DNA of 58,292 nucleotides from Leeuwenhoekiella nanhaiensis (GTDB lineage Bacteria > Bacteroidota > Bacteroidia > Flavobacteriales > Flavobacteriaceae). Below are positions 26,469 through 35,535 of the stretch, one piece after another. A program made the translations under genes and the position numbers. Numbering within the stretch: position 1 is the first letter of the stretch; each line of letters starts with the position of its first letter. The notes beneath the pieces are model-generated. The model worked only from the letters and a program-made list of their open reading frames with translations. It had not been told where the DNA came from and did no database searches. Location of the stretch: the NCBI RefSeq assembly GCF_002744755.1, contig NZ_KZ319301.1:1-58292 (forward strand), in the 5' to 3' direction.

Positions 26469-28268
26469 CTAAAGTAGGCCTGAAAGCAGAAAGGTTGCTA
26501 CCATACAGAGTATTAATGAAAGCAAACCTCCCACAATAAGAAAGTGCTTAAACTTATAAATACCCAGACTGTAGATAAGCGTATTGGTCTGATAACCCAC
26601 CGGTGTAAAGAAACTGAAACTTGCGGCAAATAGTACCGCAAGAATAAACGGTTTCGCAGGCAAATCAAGACCTGAGGCAACGGTTATGGCGATAGGTGTC
26701 ATTATCACCGCCGTAGCATTATTAGAAATGGAACCGCTTAAAATCATGGTTATACTAAAAAGAGCGCCCAGTATGAAGAGGTGATTTTTTCCCTCAAAAA
26801 GCATCAGCAGTTTTTCGGAAAGCCAGACATCAGCACCGCTGTTTGTCATCGCAACGCCTAGTGGGATCATTCCTGCCAGCAAGAAGAAAATTTGCCAGTC
26901 TACTTTATGATAGATTTTATCCATCTGTAAGCTGTTGGTCAATAGGAGCAAAGCGATACCTGTGAGCGAACTCGCCAAAATGCTCAACACTCCCGATGCA
27001 GCCAGGCCTATCACAGTAATCAAAATCGCTGCGGTGATGTATTTGCGTTTCGTATCTGTATGTTGAAGGGATTCGTGTGTTTTGAGAACCGCTATTCCCT
27101 CTACCTGTTCCAGCTTTTGTATTTCAGCCTGAGTGATTTCCAGCAGAATGCGGTCACCTGATTTAATTCGGATTTGATCCAGGTCTTTGCGTATAAGTCT
27201 TTCGGTGGTGTTACGGATGTTCTTTCGTTTTTTGATAGCTACCGGCAAGGCTCCTTCAAGCTTATAGCGTTTTATGCCAGATAAGGAGTTTCCTATCAGC
27301 GAGGACCCCGGAAGCACAAGAACTTCTACCAACTGTATGGCCGTATCTTCAGCTTCTTTGGTTTCAGACTCTGTCATTTCTGTTTTGCGTTCCGAAAGTC
27401 CTTCTTCATTAGATATACGGCTTATTGTTTCCAAATCGGCCATCAAAACCAGTTTGTCGCCTTCCTGAAGGCTGATATACTTCCCCGGAGCATTGGTTAC
27501 GACACCTTTACGCACCAGTTTCAAAAGTGTGACATTGGAATTACTAAGCATCGAAGAGTCATTTATAGATTTGCCAATGAGTTTTGAATCTTTAGTGATA
27601 CTTAAAGTGGTGATGAGTTCATCAAGTTTATACGATTTTTCGAGATTTTCTGAAGTGTTGCCAGATGGTAGAAAACGCGATGCGATGCTGACCACTACTA
27701 TGCCGATAACTAAAAAAATACCACCCAACCAGGCAAATTCAAAAAAAGCCAATTTTTCAACGCCTCTGTTCTGTGCTATAGAATTTACAATGAGGTTTGT
27801 TGAAGTACCCATCAACGTACAGCTTCCGCCCAGAATACCGGCAAAAGAAACGGGGAGTAATAATTTCCCGGAAGGTATCCCAAAGCGTTCTGAAAGTTGA
27901 AATATGATTTTGATAAAAACAATGACCACCGCCGTAGTGCTTATAAATGCAGAAATACCCGCAGTAATAAACATAAAAACCGGAATAAGCAGGATGAGCG
28001 GGAGAATGCTCAATTTTTGAAGACCTTGCGCAAGCCAGGCGATTACACCATTATCCTCAAGTGCAATGGCTAAAATCATAAGCGCAAGTACCGTAATGGT
28101 TGCGGTATTGGAAAAACCGCTTATACCTTCTTCCGGGGAAACCAAACCCAGAAGTACCAATGCCACAATTATAAAAATGGCAATTTTGTCAACCGGAAAG
28201 AGTTCGGTAACAAAAAAAACAATAGTTAATCCCAGTATGACGAATACCTCAATTATAGCCAGATCCAT
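26469..28268 (-). CDS. SLC13-family permease with two TrkA_C domains
   Basis: A 599-residue inner-membrane protein of the SLC13/DASS group. Membrane segments at about 1-185 and 400-599 flank a soluble part with two TrkA_C (RCK_C) domains (about 205-290 and 310-390, with LPGSSLIGNSL). The signature SxTNN-like GTSTNLIVNSI and SISNNATAVIMTP motifs are present in the two halves. It probably transports dicarboxylate or sulfate anions; the substrate is uncertain. ATG 28268 is used, with TTG 28277 as the alternative. Confidence 0.88.
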   Translation of the reverse strand: MDLAIIEVFVILGLTIVFFVTELFPVDKIAIFIIVALVLLGLVSPEEGISGFSNTATITVLALMILAIALEDNGVIAWLAQGLQKLSILPLILLIPVFMFITAGISAFISTTAVVIVFIKIIFQLSERFGIPSGKLLLPVSFAGILGGSCTLMGTSTNLIVNSIAQNRGVEKLAFFEFAWLGGIFLVIGIVVVSIASRFLPSGNTSENLEKSYKLDELITTLSITKDSKLIGKSINDSSMLSNSNVTLLKLVRKGVVTNAPGKYISLQEGDKLVLMADLETISRISNEEGLSERKTEMTESETKEAEDTAIQLVEVLVLPGSSLIGNSLSGIKRYKLEGALPVAIKKRKNIRNTTERLIRKDLDQIRIKSGDRILLEITQAEIQKLEQVEGIAVLKTHESLQHTDTKRKYITAAILITVIGLAASGVLSILASSLTGIALLLLTNSLQMDKIYHKVDWQIFFLLAGMIPLGVAMTNSGADVWLSEKLLMLFEGKNHLFILGALFSITMILSGSISNNATAVIMTPIAITVASGLDLPAKPFILAVLFAASFSFFTPVGYQTNTLIYSLGIYKFKHFLIVGGLLSLILCMVATFLLSGLL

Positions 28269-28394
28269 AGACTTCAATCTTTATATAAAAGTAAATTGAA
28301 AGTCAAAGTGCTATTCCTAAATTATACTTAAAGCTTAACAGAAGGATATAAACACATCTCAATAAGCTTATCTTTAAATTATAGTACAAAAATT

Positions 28395-28976
28395 ATGTAT
28401 CCCGTACTTCGCCGTCATATTGAATCTATTATTACACTTACAGATGCCGAGTTTGATGAATTTGTAAGCATTTTGTCTGTTGAAAAATTTCGTAAAGATG
28501 ATTTTATCATACGACAGGGCGATCTGGTAACCAAAGAGTATTATGTGCTTGAGGGTTGTATTCAGGCCTATCATACTTCAGAAAGCGGAGATCGGTCTGT
28601 ACTTCAGTTTGCCATTGAAGACTGGTGGATAAGCGATTTTACTGCTTTTTATAATGAAACCACAGCCTCGCTTAACGTTAGATGTATAGAAGATTCGGTT
28701 GTTTTAGGTTTGCAAAAAGCCCATCTGGAAGAATTTTACAACCGGGTACCGAAATTTGAACGTTTTTTTCGAATTAAAGTAACCCGCGCTTTCCTGAGTT
28801 TAAAGAGCCGTGTATTAAGCGGTATTGATAAGAGCGGAAAAGAACGTTATCTAGACTTCTGTAATTCTTATCCCAATATCGAAAAACGTGTTCCCAATTA
28901 TCAGATTGCCAGTTATTTGGGTATACAGCCCCAATCCTTAAGCCGTATTCGTAAAGCGCTCCATTCACAAGTTTGA
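28395..28976 (+). CDS. Crp/Fnr-family transcriptional regulator
   Basis: A 193-residue regulator with an N-terminal cyclic-nucleotide-binding-type beta-roll (about 15-115, FRKDDFIIRQGD and YYVLEGCIQAYH). A short C-terminal helix-turn-helix is contained in VPNYQIASYLGIQPQSLSRIRK. It has no Cys cluster for an Fe-S centre and no complete cAMP-binding motif, so the ligand is unknown. It is divergent from the SLC13 permease across 126 bp, a position compatible with control of it. Confidence 0.85.
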   Translation: MYPVLRRHIESIITLTDAEFDEFVSILSVEKFRKDDFIIRQGDLVTKEYYVLEGCIQAYHTSESGDRSVLQFAIEDWWISDFTAFYNETTASLNVRCIEDSVVLGLQKAHLEEFYNRVPKFERFFRIKVTRAFLSLKSRVLSGIDKSGKERYLDFCNSYPNIEKRVPNYQIASYLGIQPQSLSRIRKALHSQV

Positions 28977-29095
28977 TCTATAAGTTAACACAGCTTAACA
29001 GCTTTTAATGCCTGCTTAACAACTTGCGATCACATAGGTTAATTAGAAAGGGACAGATGATCACTAATTTTGATAAAATCAAAAAATCAAAAACT

Positions 29096-29839
29096 ATGAA
29101 TTTATCAAATAAAACCGTAATAGTAACCGGAGCATCAAGTGGAATAGGTGAAGCAACTGCAAAAAAGCTTGCCGCCTCAGGAGCAAATGTGGTAATTACG
29201 GCAAGACGTACAGAGCGTCTGGAAGAATTAAAGAATGCAATTGAAAAAGATGGTGGCAAAGCGCTTGTCGTGACTGCTGACGTTACCAGTAAAGAGGATT
29301 GGAAAGGAGTAATGGACCAAACACACCAGACGTTTGGTAAAGTGGACGTCCTCATCAACAATGCCGGACTCATGCCGTTGTCTTTTGTTGAAAACCTGAA
29401 GACTGACGAGTGGGACAAAATGGTTGATGTAAATATTAAAGGTGTTCTAAACGGTATTGCCAGTGTAGTGCCAGATATGAAAGAAACCAAAAGCGGTCAT
29501 ATCATTAATATTTCTTCTGTCGCAGGGCGAAAAGTAATGCCTGCAGGTGCAGTGTATTGTGCAACTAAATATGCGGTACGCGCACTAAGTGAAGGAATTC
29601 GCCAGGAAATGGGGCCTAAATACAATACTAAAGTTACGGCTATCGAACCTGGTTTTGTGGATACCGAATTAACAAATACGATTACTGACGAGGACGTTCA
29701 GGAAATGATGTCTCAGTTTCAGGATCTGACGCCATTACAGGCTCAGGATATTGCAAATTCTATTCATTATGCACTTACTCAACCGGAGCACAGTAGCGTG
29801 AATGAAATTTTAATCAGACCAACAACTCAGGAACTCTAG
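29096..29839 (+). CDS. SDR-family oxidoreductase (YdfG-like)
   Basis: A 247-residue classical SDR: TGASSGIGE cofactor loop, an Arg-rich end of the second strand (TARRTERLEE) favouring NADP(H), NNAGLMP, ISSVAGR and YCATKYAVRA. It is close to the YdfG-type 3-hydroxy acid/serine dehydrogenase group by pattern. ATG 29096 is chosen because the upstream extension is Lys-rich and non-conserved. It lies downstream of the Crp/Fnr gene. Confidence 0.85.
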   Translation: MNLSNKTVIVTGASSGIGEATAKKLAASGANVVITARRTERLEELKNAIEKDGGKALVVTADVTSKEDWKGVMDQTHQTFGKVDVLINNAGLMPLSFVENLKTDEWDKMVDVNIKGVLNGIASVVPDMKETKSGHIINISSVAGRKVMPAGAVYCATKYAVRALSEGIRQEMGPKYNTKVTAIEPGFVDTELTNTITDEDVQEMMSQFQDLTPLQAQDIANSIHYALTQPEHSSVNEILIRPTTQEL

Positions 29840-29863
29840 GATTGTTCTAGAATAAATGATTGT

Positions 29864-29892
29864 AAAGCTTCATCAGATTCTGATGAAGCTTT
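29864..29892. terminator. Bidirectional terminator
   Basis: AAAGCTTCATCA and complement (12 bp) with a 5-nt loop and T tract, between the SDR and a converging membrane-protein gene. Confidence 0.92.
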
Positions 29893-29895
29893 TTT

Positions 29896-30270
29896 TTAGC
29901 ATATAAAACTGATGTTGAAAAGACCGAGTACACCCAGAATAAGCGCGATGATGCCAATAATTACACGATAGGGATTAAGCACCGCCGAAGCTCTGTTGAA
30001 AAAATCGTGTAAGCTGGGTCTGTTTTCTAAAGCTCCGCCTAAAAGGGTTAGTCCTGCTAAAATACTTACAGCATCTCTAAAAAAGCAGAAGGGTCTGAGC
30101 AGATACCAAATGCCCAGAATTAAACAAATCCCTCCAATTACCGCTGCAAATGGTTGTAAGGCACCAGCTATTTTACTTACGATTTGCATCTTTCCATCGT
30201 ATTTGGTGAGCGTAGCTACAGCTAGAAGTATTCCTGCACAAATGAGTGCCAATTCATAAAGTAGATGCAT
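29896..30270 (-). CDS. Small hypothetical membrane protein
   Basis: A 124-residue protein with four predicted membrane helices. Two have the repeat-like form AAVIGGICLILGIWYLL and RVIIGIIALILGVLGLF, suggesting an internal duplication. I recognise no family. It lies 14 bp downstream of the next hypothetical gene and is probably co-transcribed with it. Confidence 0.7.
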   Translation of the reverse strand: MHLLYELALICAGILLAVATLTKYDGKMQIVSKIAGALQPFAAVIGGICLILGIWYLLRPFCFFRDAVSILAGLTLLGGALENRPSLHDFFNRASAVLNPYRVIIGIIALILGVLGLFNISFIC

Positions 30271-30284
30271 GGAAAAATAAGGGT

Positions 30285-30722
30285 TTAGAGTTCATTAAAG
30301 CTTTGAAGAGGAACGAGGTCTTCTTTTTGCCGTATAAAATTAACAGCTTCAAGCAGACTGTCAAATGAGACGATGGTGTCTTTATAAAAAAAACGTTCAA
30401 TAATCAGGTTAGGAATTGATTTTGAGCGGTAAGTAACGGCAGCAAAGATGTTGAATCGTTTGCCCATACCTAAGAACTTTAACCAGTCCTGAGGTTTTAT
30501 GGAGTAGTCATTTATTCGGTTTGAAATGTAATTCAAATGATTGGTTTCGGTGCCATAAAAGTCGGTACCCAGACTAATAACTTCAAAAGCTTTATCCCAA
30601 TCAAACAAAACTCCTTCTGCTATTTCAGAAATAATAAAGTCGTCAAAAAAGTAAAACACTCCAAAAGAGAATCTGTGTTCCTGAAGCACATGGTTAATAA
30701 GTGGTGTATCACAGACTTTCAT
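30285..30722 (-). CDS. STAS/SpoIIAA-like conserved hypothetical protein
   Basis: A 145-residue cytoplasmic protein of a type common in Flavobacteriia. The strand-helix order (FSFGVFYFFDDFIISEIAEG, FLGMGKRFNIFAAVTY, FDSLLEAVNFIRQ) resembles a SpoIIAA-like fold, but identity is too low to assert. It is the first gene of a two-gene unit with the membrane protein. Confidence 0.65.
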   Translation of the reverse strand: MKVCDTPLINHVLQEHRFSFGVFYFFDDFIISEIAEGVLFDWDKAFEVISLGTDFYGTETNHLNYISNRINDYSIKPQDWLKFLGMGKRFNIFAAVTYRSKSIPNLIIERFFYKDTIVSFDSLLEAVNFIRQKEDLVPLQSFNEL

Positions 30723-30822
30723 AAATTTTCAATAGTTCTGACTAAAACCTGAATTTAAGAAATAGACACGATAATTTAATCCTAAATGATCAAAATAGCC
30801 TGAATTTCAATCGTACTCATAA

Positions 30823-30848
30823 AAAAAGCTGCCCTAAGGCAGCTTTTT
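30823..30848 (-). terminator. Terminator of the OmpA gene
   Basis: AAAAAGCTGCC, CTAA loop, perfect 11-bp complement; a U-run follows on the minus strand. Confidence 0.92.
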
Positions 30849-30867
30849 ACAAGGATTTTTAACCAAA

Positions 30868-31707
30868 CTAGTCGGTACTACTTACCAGAGAAAGAAACTT
30901 ATCTAAATTAGGAAGGATAATAATACGCGTTCTTCTATTTTTTGCTCTGTCTTCTTTTGTTGCATTATCTACAAGTGGAAGGTAGCTGCTGCGTCCTGCT
31001 GCGATCAGTTTAGCAGGATCCACATTATACTTGTCCTGTAGCTCACGGATGATGGCAGTAGAACGTTGTACACTCAATTCCCAGTTGTCTTTAATGTAAG
31101 CGCCGGGTTTTACAGTCTGGTCGTCAGTATGACCTTCAACCATAACTTCAACGGCGGGTTCAGAATTAATGACATCAGCCAGACGCTTCAGAAGGTCATC
31201 AGCTTTGCGGCTTACACGGTAGCTTCCGCTATTAAAAAGCAACTTATCTGAAACATTGATCATAACTACGGTCTCATCAATATCAACCTGAATGTCATCA
31301 TCTGCAGTGACGTTTTCATCCAGATTCTTTTTTAAATTGTAAGAGATAGCCAGATTCATAGAATCTTCAAGGCTTGTTGCCTGAGAAAGTTCCTCCTGAT
31401 TAGCATTCTTTAGCGTCTCACGCATTTTTTCCTTAGACGCTTCAGACATAACCGCCAGATTTTCTACCAGATCTAATTTCTGATAGTTCTCATCGCGCAG
31501 GGAGTTGATTTTAGTATTGTAATCTGCTACCCGATTTTCTATTGCATTATACTTAGCTTCAAGTTCCTCTTTTTCTACCTGTGTTTTGGTAAGTGTTACC
31601 CGGGTATTGTCGTATTGACTTTGTAGTTCTGTGTATTTCTTTTTAGATACACAAGAAACGGTGAGTATGGTTACGCCCAGAGCCGCAACGGTGTTTAAAG
31701 TTTTCAT
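30868..31707 (-). CDS. OmpA-family lipoprotein
   Basis: A 279-residue lipoprotein (lipobox LTVSC). A coiled-coil stretch (about 20-110) is followed by an OmpA_C peptidoglycan-binding domain (about 150-270) with LLFNSGSYRVS, MVEGHTDD, ELSVQRSTAIIREL and the terminal NRRTRIIILP motif with its Asp/Arg ligands. It links the outer membrane to the cell wall. The start at 31707 is chosen because it gives a short lipoprotein signal. Confidence 0.9.
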   Translation of the reverse strand: MKTLNTVAALGVTILTVSCVSKKKYTELQSQYDNTRVTLTKTQVEKEELEAKYNAIENRVADYNTKINSLRDENYQKLDLVENLAVMSEASKEKMRETLKNANQEELSQATSLEDSMNLAISYNLKKNLDENVTADDDIQVDIDETVVMINVSDKLLFNSGSYRVSRKADDLLKRLADVINSEPAVEVMVEGHTDDQTVKPGAYIKDNWELSVQRSTAIIRELQDKYNVDPAKLIAAGRSSYLPLVDNATKEDRAKNRRTRIIILPNLDKFLSLVSSTD

Positions 31708-31790
31708 TTTTGTAAAAATTATAGTTAGGTTTCTATAACCTCGAAAACCGGTCAATAGTGCTCTGGTGTTCTTATTTTTCTGTTAAAAAA

Positions 31791-31819
31791 AATCCTGCAA
31801 TTCGATGAACTGCAGGATT
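31791..31819 (-). terminator. Terminator of the FKBP gene
   Basis: AATCCTGCA / TGCAGGATT with an inner TTC/GAA step across one mismatch, flanked by A and T tracts. Confidence 0.88.
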
Positions 31820-31861
31820 CTCTTTTTTTTTGGCTGGTTTTCAGCTTTCTTTAAAAATAGA

Positions 31862-32314
31862 TTATTTTATTTCTACGAGTTCCAGATCAAATACAAGATC
31901 CTGACCGGCTAACGGGTGATTGGCATCAATTACGATACTGTCGTTGCGCACTTCAGCAACACGTAGCTGACGTTCTGTTCCGTCAGGATTTTTAGCCATA
32001 AGTCCCATACCTACCTGAGGATCAATTTCTGAAGGTAAGTCACTTTTAGGAACTTCCTGAAAAAGCTCTTTCCGTACTTCACCATAAGCCTCAGCTTCCG
32101 GAATAGTAACGGTTTTCTTTTCATTTACAGACATATCAATCAAACCTTGCTCAAAACCCGGAATGATCATGTCTTGACCCAATTGAAATTCTAATGGCTG
32201 CTTATCTACCGAACTGTCAAAAATCTGACCGTTAGTAAGCTTACCGGTGTAATGTACTTTTACGGTGTCGTTATTTTTTACTTTACGTTGTGTGTTTTTT
32301 TCCTGTGTTTCCAT
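31862..32314 (-). CDS. FKBP-type peptidyl-prolyl isomerase, SlyD-like
   Basis: A 150-residue protein. The FKBP core is interrupted by an IF-type insert (about 75-125), as in SlyD. Visible motifs are VHYTGKLTNGQIFDSS, the LGQDMIIPGFEQGL strand and the closing NHPLAGQDLVFDLELVEI. There is no His-rich metal tail. It is probably a cytoplasmic chaperone/isomerase. Confidence 0.92.
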   Translation of the reverse strand: METQEKNTQRKVKNNDTVKVHYTGKLTNGQIFDSSVDKQPLEFQLGQDMIIPGFEQGLIDMSVNEKKTVTIPEAEAYGEVRKELFQEVPKSDLPSEIDPQVGMGLMAKNPDGTERQLRVAEVRNDSIVIDANHPLAGQDLVFDLELVEIK

Positions 32315-32391
32315 AGGGACAAACTATGGATTAGGGCTTGGAATACCTAGGTATAAGTGTTAAAATCTGAATTTTTAGGGGTCTTAAAACA

Positions 32392-32424
32392 AAAAGCATC
32401 AAAACCTGAGGAATTGATGCTTTT
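32392..32424 (-). terminator. Terminator of lepB
   Basis: AAAAGCATCAA / TTGATGCTTTT, an 11-bp stem, 20 bp downstream of the lepB stop codon. Confidence 0.88.
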
Positions 32425-32444
32425 AGCCACGTTTTAGTATTGTT

Positions 32445-34019
32445 TTACGACTTTGAAGCCCGCTTATTTTTGATGATTTTAGATATAATAAAATAAGCTA
32501 CCAGGGCAACAAGAAAATACACAAAATAAGATACCGGTTGACCGCTACCACCCACTGTAGTAAACAGACGCTCCCAGCGTATTTTTTCACCAATACCTTT
32601 ACCATTGCTATCCCAGCTAAACCAGATAAATACGGGTTTACCTACAATATGATTTTCGGGTACAAAACCCCAAAAACGGCTGTCTTCACTGTTGTGGCGG
32701 TTATCACCCATCATCCAGTAGTAATCCTGCTTAAACGTATAGGAGGTAAGCGGTTGCCCGTCTAGCAATACCTGGTTTCCATTAATGCTGACTTTACGCG
32801 GATTTCCCATCTCTTCCCCTTCATAAACTTCTATAAGTCTTTTGTAAAGTGGAATGTTCTCTGTAGTTATAGGAGTCGTCGTTCCTTCTTTAGGAATATA
32901 TACCGACGCAATCTGATCTACATTTCCCAGGCTGGCTGATCCTTTTGGAAATATATCAGCATCTTTATCTTCCTTTGGTCTTATAAAGCGTTCAAGAGCT
33001 GCAACATTGGGATGGTTTTTAAATCGTGCCGCGCTTTCTTCCGAAAGCTCCGGGATAAAAAACTGGTTGCCCTGAACAAAACTGAGTTGTTTGATCTTGT
33101 ATTGATCGTAAAGATTACCGGCATTAAAGCCTCCGTTTTTTGATACTCCGGTATAACCGTATTGCACGCGTGCCCGGTCTGGCAATTCTAAAGGTTTGTT
33201 ATTTACAAACACTTTACCGTCTACAACCTTGAGGCTGTCTCCCGGTAAGCCTACTGCACGTTTTACGTAATTTGATTTTTTGTCTATAGGTTTGTGGTAG
33301 TATTTACCATCATTAAGGTTGTAAAATTTATTGACCGTATCAACCGGCCAACTGAATACAACAATATCGCTGCGCTCCACATCCTGAAATCCGGGAAGTC
33401 TGAAATAGGGGAGTTGGGGCTTATCTAAATAAGATTTGATACCCAATTTAGGAATCGTATCGTGTACCATTGGGAAACTGACCGTGGTCATTGGGGTACG
33501 TGCGCCGTAGTGAAACTTACTTACAAACAGAAAATCTCCAATAAGCAGCGTACGTTCAAGCGATCCTGTAGGTATGGTAAAGGGTTGCATCACATACGTG
33601 TGAACAATTGTGGCGGCTACCACTGCAAATAGTATCGAACTTACCCATTCTCCTGAAGAGCTTTTAGGAACCAAAGAACGATCTTCTCTATAGGTTACAT
33701 CCTGAGTGTAATTGATGTAATACAGGTAAAACCCAAGTGTTACAAGGACCAAAACGGTATCTGTGGTGGTATTTTTACCAAAACTTCGTGCGGTTTCAAC
33801 CCAGACAACCGGAAACATGATGAGGTTTACGATGGGTATAAATAACAAAATCGTCCACCACCAGGGTCTGCCGATTATTTTCATGAGAATGACGGCATTG
33901 TAAACGGGAACAAGTGCTTCCCAGGCTTGTCTGCCGGCTTTTTTATACAGTTTCCAGGTTCCTAAAAAATGGATTACCTGAACTACCAGAAAAAAAATAA
34001 ACCACTGTGCTAGTGTCAT
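32445..34019 (-). CDS. lepB: Signal peptidase I with extended N-terminus
   Basis: A 524-residue enzyme, much longer than the usual 200-320. Residues 1-105 form a DUF5684-type membrane module with three or four helices. The catalytic part has Ser153 in PTGSLERTL, the Lys253 general base in KRAVGLPGDS and the C-terminal GDNRHNSEDSRFWG box. A large insertion lies between boxes C and E, as usual in Bacteroidota. A final membrane helix (about 500-515) ends the protein. It removes signal peptides on the periplasmic face. Confidence 0.92.
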   Translation of the reverse strand: MTLAQWFIFFLVVQVIHFLGTWKLYKKAGRQAWEALVPVYNAVILMKIIGRPWWWTILLFIPIVNLIMFPVVWVETARSFGKNTTTDTVLVLVTLGFYLYYINYTQDVTYREDRSLVPKSSSGEWVSSILFAVVAATIVHTYVMQPFTIPTGSLERTLLIGDFLFVSKFHYGARTPMTTVSFPMVHDTIPKLGIKSYLDKPQLPYFRLPGFQDVERSDIVVFSWPVDTVNKFYNLNDGKYYHKPIDKKSNYVKRAVGLPGDSLKVVDGKVFVNNKPLELPDRARVQYGYTGVSKNGGFNAGNLYDQYKIKQLSFVQGNQFFIPELSEESAARFKNHPNVAALERFIRPKEDKDADIFPKGSASLGNVDQIASVYIPKEGTTTPITTENIPLYKRLIEVYEGEEMGNPRKVSINGNQVLLDGQPLTSYTFKQDYYWMMGDNRHNSEDSRFWGFVPENHIVGKPVFIWFSWDSNGKGIGEKIRWERLFTTVGGSGQPVSYFVYFLVALVAYFIISKIIKNKRASKS

Positions 34020-34156
34020 AGGTCTTTATTTTAAATGCTGACTACAAAAGGATCAACTTAGGTTGTAAGTCAAAAAAATCAATATTCTGTTACATTTTTA
34101 TTGCGAATGCTATTGGTAAATACCTCTGAGGTAATTTATTTGCTCAGATTAATTAG

Positions 34157-34852
34157 CTATAAACCCAAAACATCTTTCATACCGTAAACGCCGGTTTTAT
34201 CTTTTAACCATTCCGCGGCGATAATTGCTCCCAAAGCAAAACCATTGCGACTGTGTGCCTTGTGTTCAATGGTGATTTCATCAACCGCGCTTTGATATTT
34301 AATAGTGTGCGTACCGGGAACCTCGCCTTCACGAACTGCGTTTATGGTCAGTTTACCGGTTTCCTTTTCGTCTAAAACCCAATCCTTCTTGTCAGAATAA
34401 TCCAGTATTCCGTCAGCCAGGGTTATTGCGGTACCGCTTGGGGCATCAAGCTTGTGAATGTGATGCACTTCGGTCATATCTACATCATATTCCTCAAGGT
34501 TTTGCATCATTTTGGCCAATTGCTTATTGAGTTCGAAAAAGATATTGACACCCACGCTAAAATTTGAGGCGTATATAAATGCGCCTTTTTTGTTTTCGCA
34601 AAGCGAAACCATTTCATCATAATGTTCTAACCAACCTGTAGTGCCAGAAACCACCGGAACACCTGCATTAAGGCAGGCTGAAATATTTGCTACTGCCGCA
34701 TCAGGAACACTAAAATCTATAGCCACGTCTGCGCCATTAAATTCGTAGTCATCATCCTGATCAATAGTTTTTACGATTTTATGACCACGCTCGGTAGCAA
34801 GTTTTTCTATGGTTTTTCCCATTCGGCCGTAGCCTAAGAGCGCAATGTTCAT
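34157..34852 (-). CDS. dapB: 4-hydroxy-tetrahydrodipicolinate reductase
   Basis: A 231-residue enzyme of lysine and diaminopimelate synthesis. The N-terminal Rossmann motif is GYGRMGK, with a short Bacteroidota-type NAD(P) domain; VVSGTTGW and the EVHHIHKLDAPSGTA signature (catalytic His and Lys) follow. A TTTCGCAAAGCGAAA palindrome (34594-34608) lies within the coding sequence. Confidence 0.94.
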   Translation of the reverse strand: MNIALLGYGRMGKTIEKLATERGHKIVKTIDQDDDYEFNGADVAIDFSVPDAAVANISACLNAGVPVVSGTTGWLEHYDEMVSLCENKKGAFIYASNFSVGVNIFFELNKQLAKMMQNLEEYDVDMTEVHHIHKLDAPSGTAITLADGILDYSDKKDWVLDEKETGKLTINAVREGEVPGTHTIKYQSAVDEITIEHKAHSRNGFALGAIIAAEWLKDKTGVYGMKDVLGL

Positions 34853-34944
34853 CTGTTTTTAATTTTTTGCCGGGATAGTTAATCTTCTATCCGTATCGGT
34901 TGGTTTTGGTTTATTTATTAAATGCCGCTAATGCGCTTTCACAA

Positions 34945-35535
34945 TCAAAACGAATAGGTAATACGCATTCCAAAGTTATTGGAAATGTTTAAATCGTCGC
35001 GTTGTATATATGGGGCGAAACTTAGTCTGTCTTCAATATCGTATTGCGAAAGATGCGCGTCTACGTTAGCCTCTAAAATCTGGAGCACATAAATACCTGC
35101 GGTAATTAAGATGGAAAGTTCTTTGTTTCTGCGGTAGAAATCCTGGGCTCTTATCAATTGATCTTCCGTAAAAATCTGATTGATATTGCCTTCTTCATCA
35201 ATTTCAGTAAACTCATCAATACGCCCGGCAATGCGGTCTTTATAAGCCGTTCGATAGGTTTGAAACAAATCATGATTGTATATCGCGATACCTACACCGG
35301 TACCAATTGCACCGTAAACCAAGGGAATTTTCCAATAGTCGCCATTGTAGGCCTGACCAAGTCCCGGGAGTACAGCGGCATAAAACGCGGCACGTGAAGG
35401 TTTTAAGGCATCGTATTCCTGAAAGGTCTCGTCAATGGCTTCCGCTTTGACAGTGGGTGCTTCCTGCTCTTCAGAAATTTGAGCTTGAATCGTAAGGGTC
35501 AAAAAAAGACCTGTAATAAACGGAAGCAGTTTACG
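34945..35535 (-). CDS. DUF5683 protein of the parAB cluster
   Basis: A 196-residue protein with a signal peptide (GLFLTLTIQAQ) and a central YAAVLPGLGQAYNGDYWKIP motif followed by a short membrane segment. The family usually follows parB in Bacteroidota. Translation may begin at the GTG at 35538 (MRKLLPF), which overlaps the parB stop codon by 8 bp and indicates coupling; positions here start from the next codon boundary. Function unknown. Confidence 0.8.
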   Translation of the reverse strand, partial: RKLLPFITGLFLTLTIQAQISEEQEAPTVKAEAIDETFQEYDALKPSRAAFYAAVLPGLGQAYNGDYWKIPLVYGAIGTGVGIAIYNHDLFQTYRTAYKDRIAGRIDEFTEIDEEGNINQIFTEDQLIRAQDFYRRNKELSILITAGIYVLQILEANVDAHLSQYDIEDRLSFAPYIQRDDLNISNNFGMRITYSF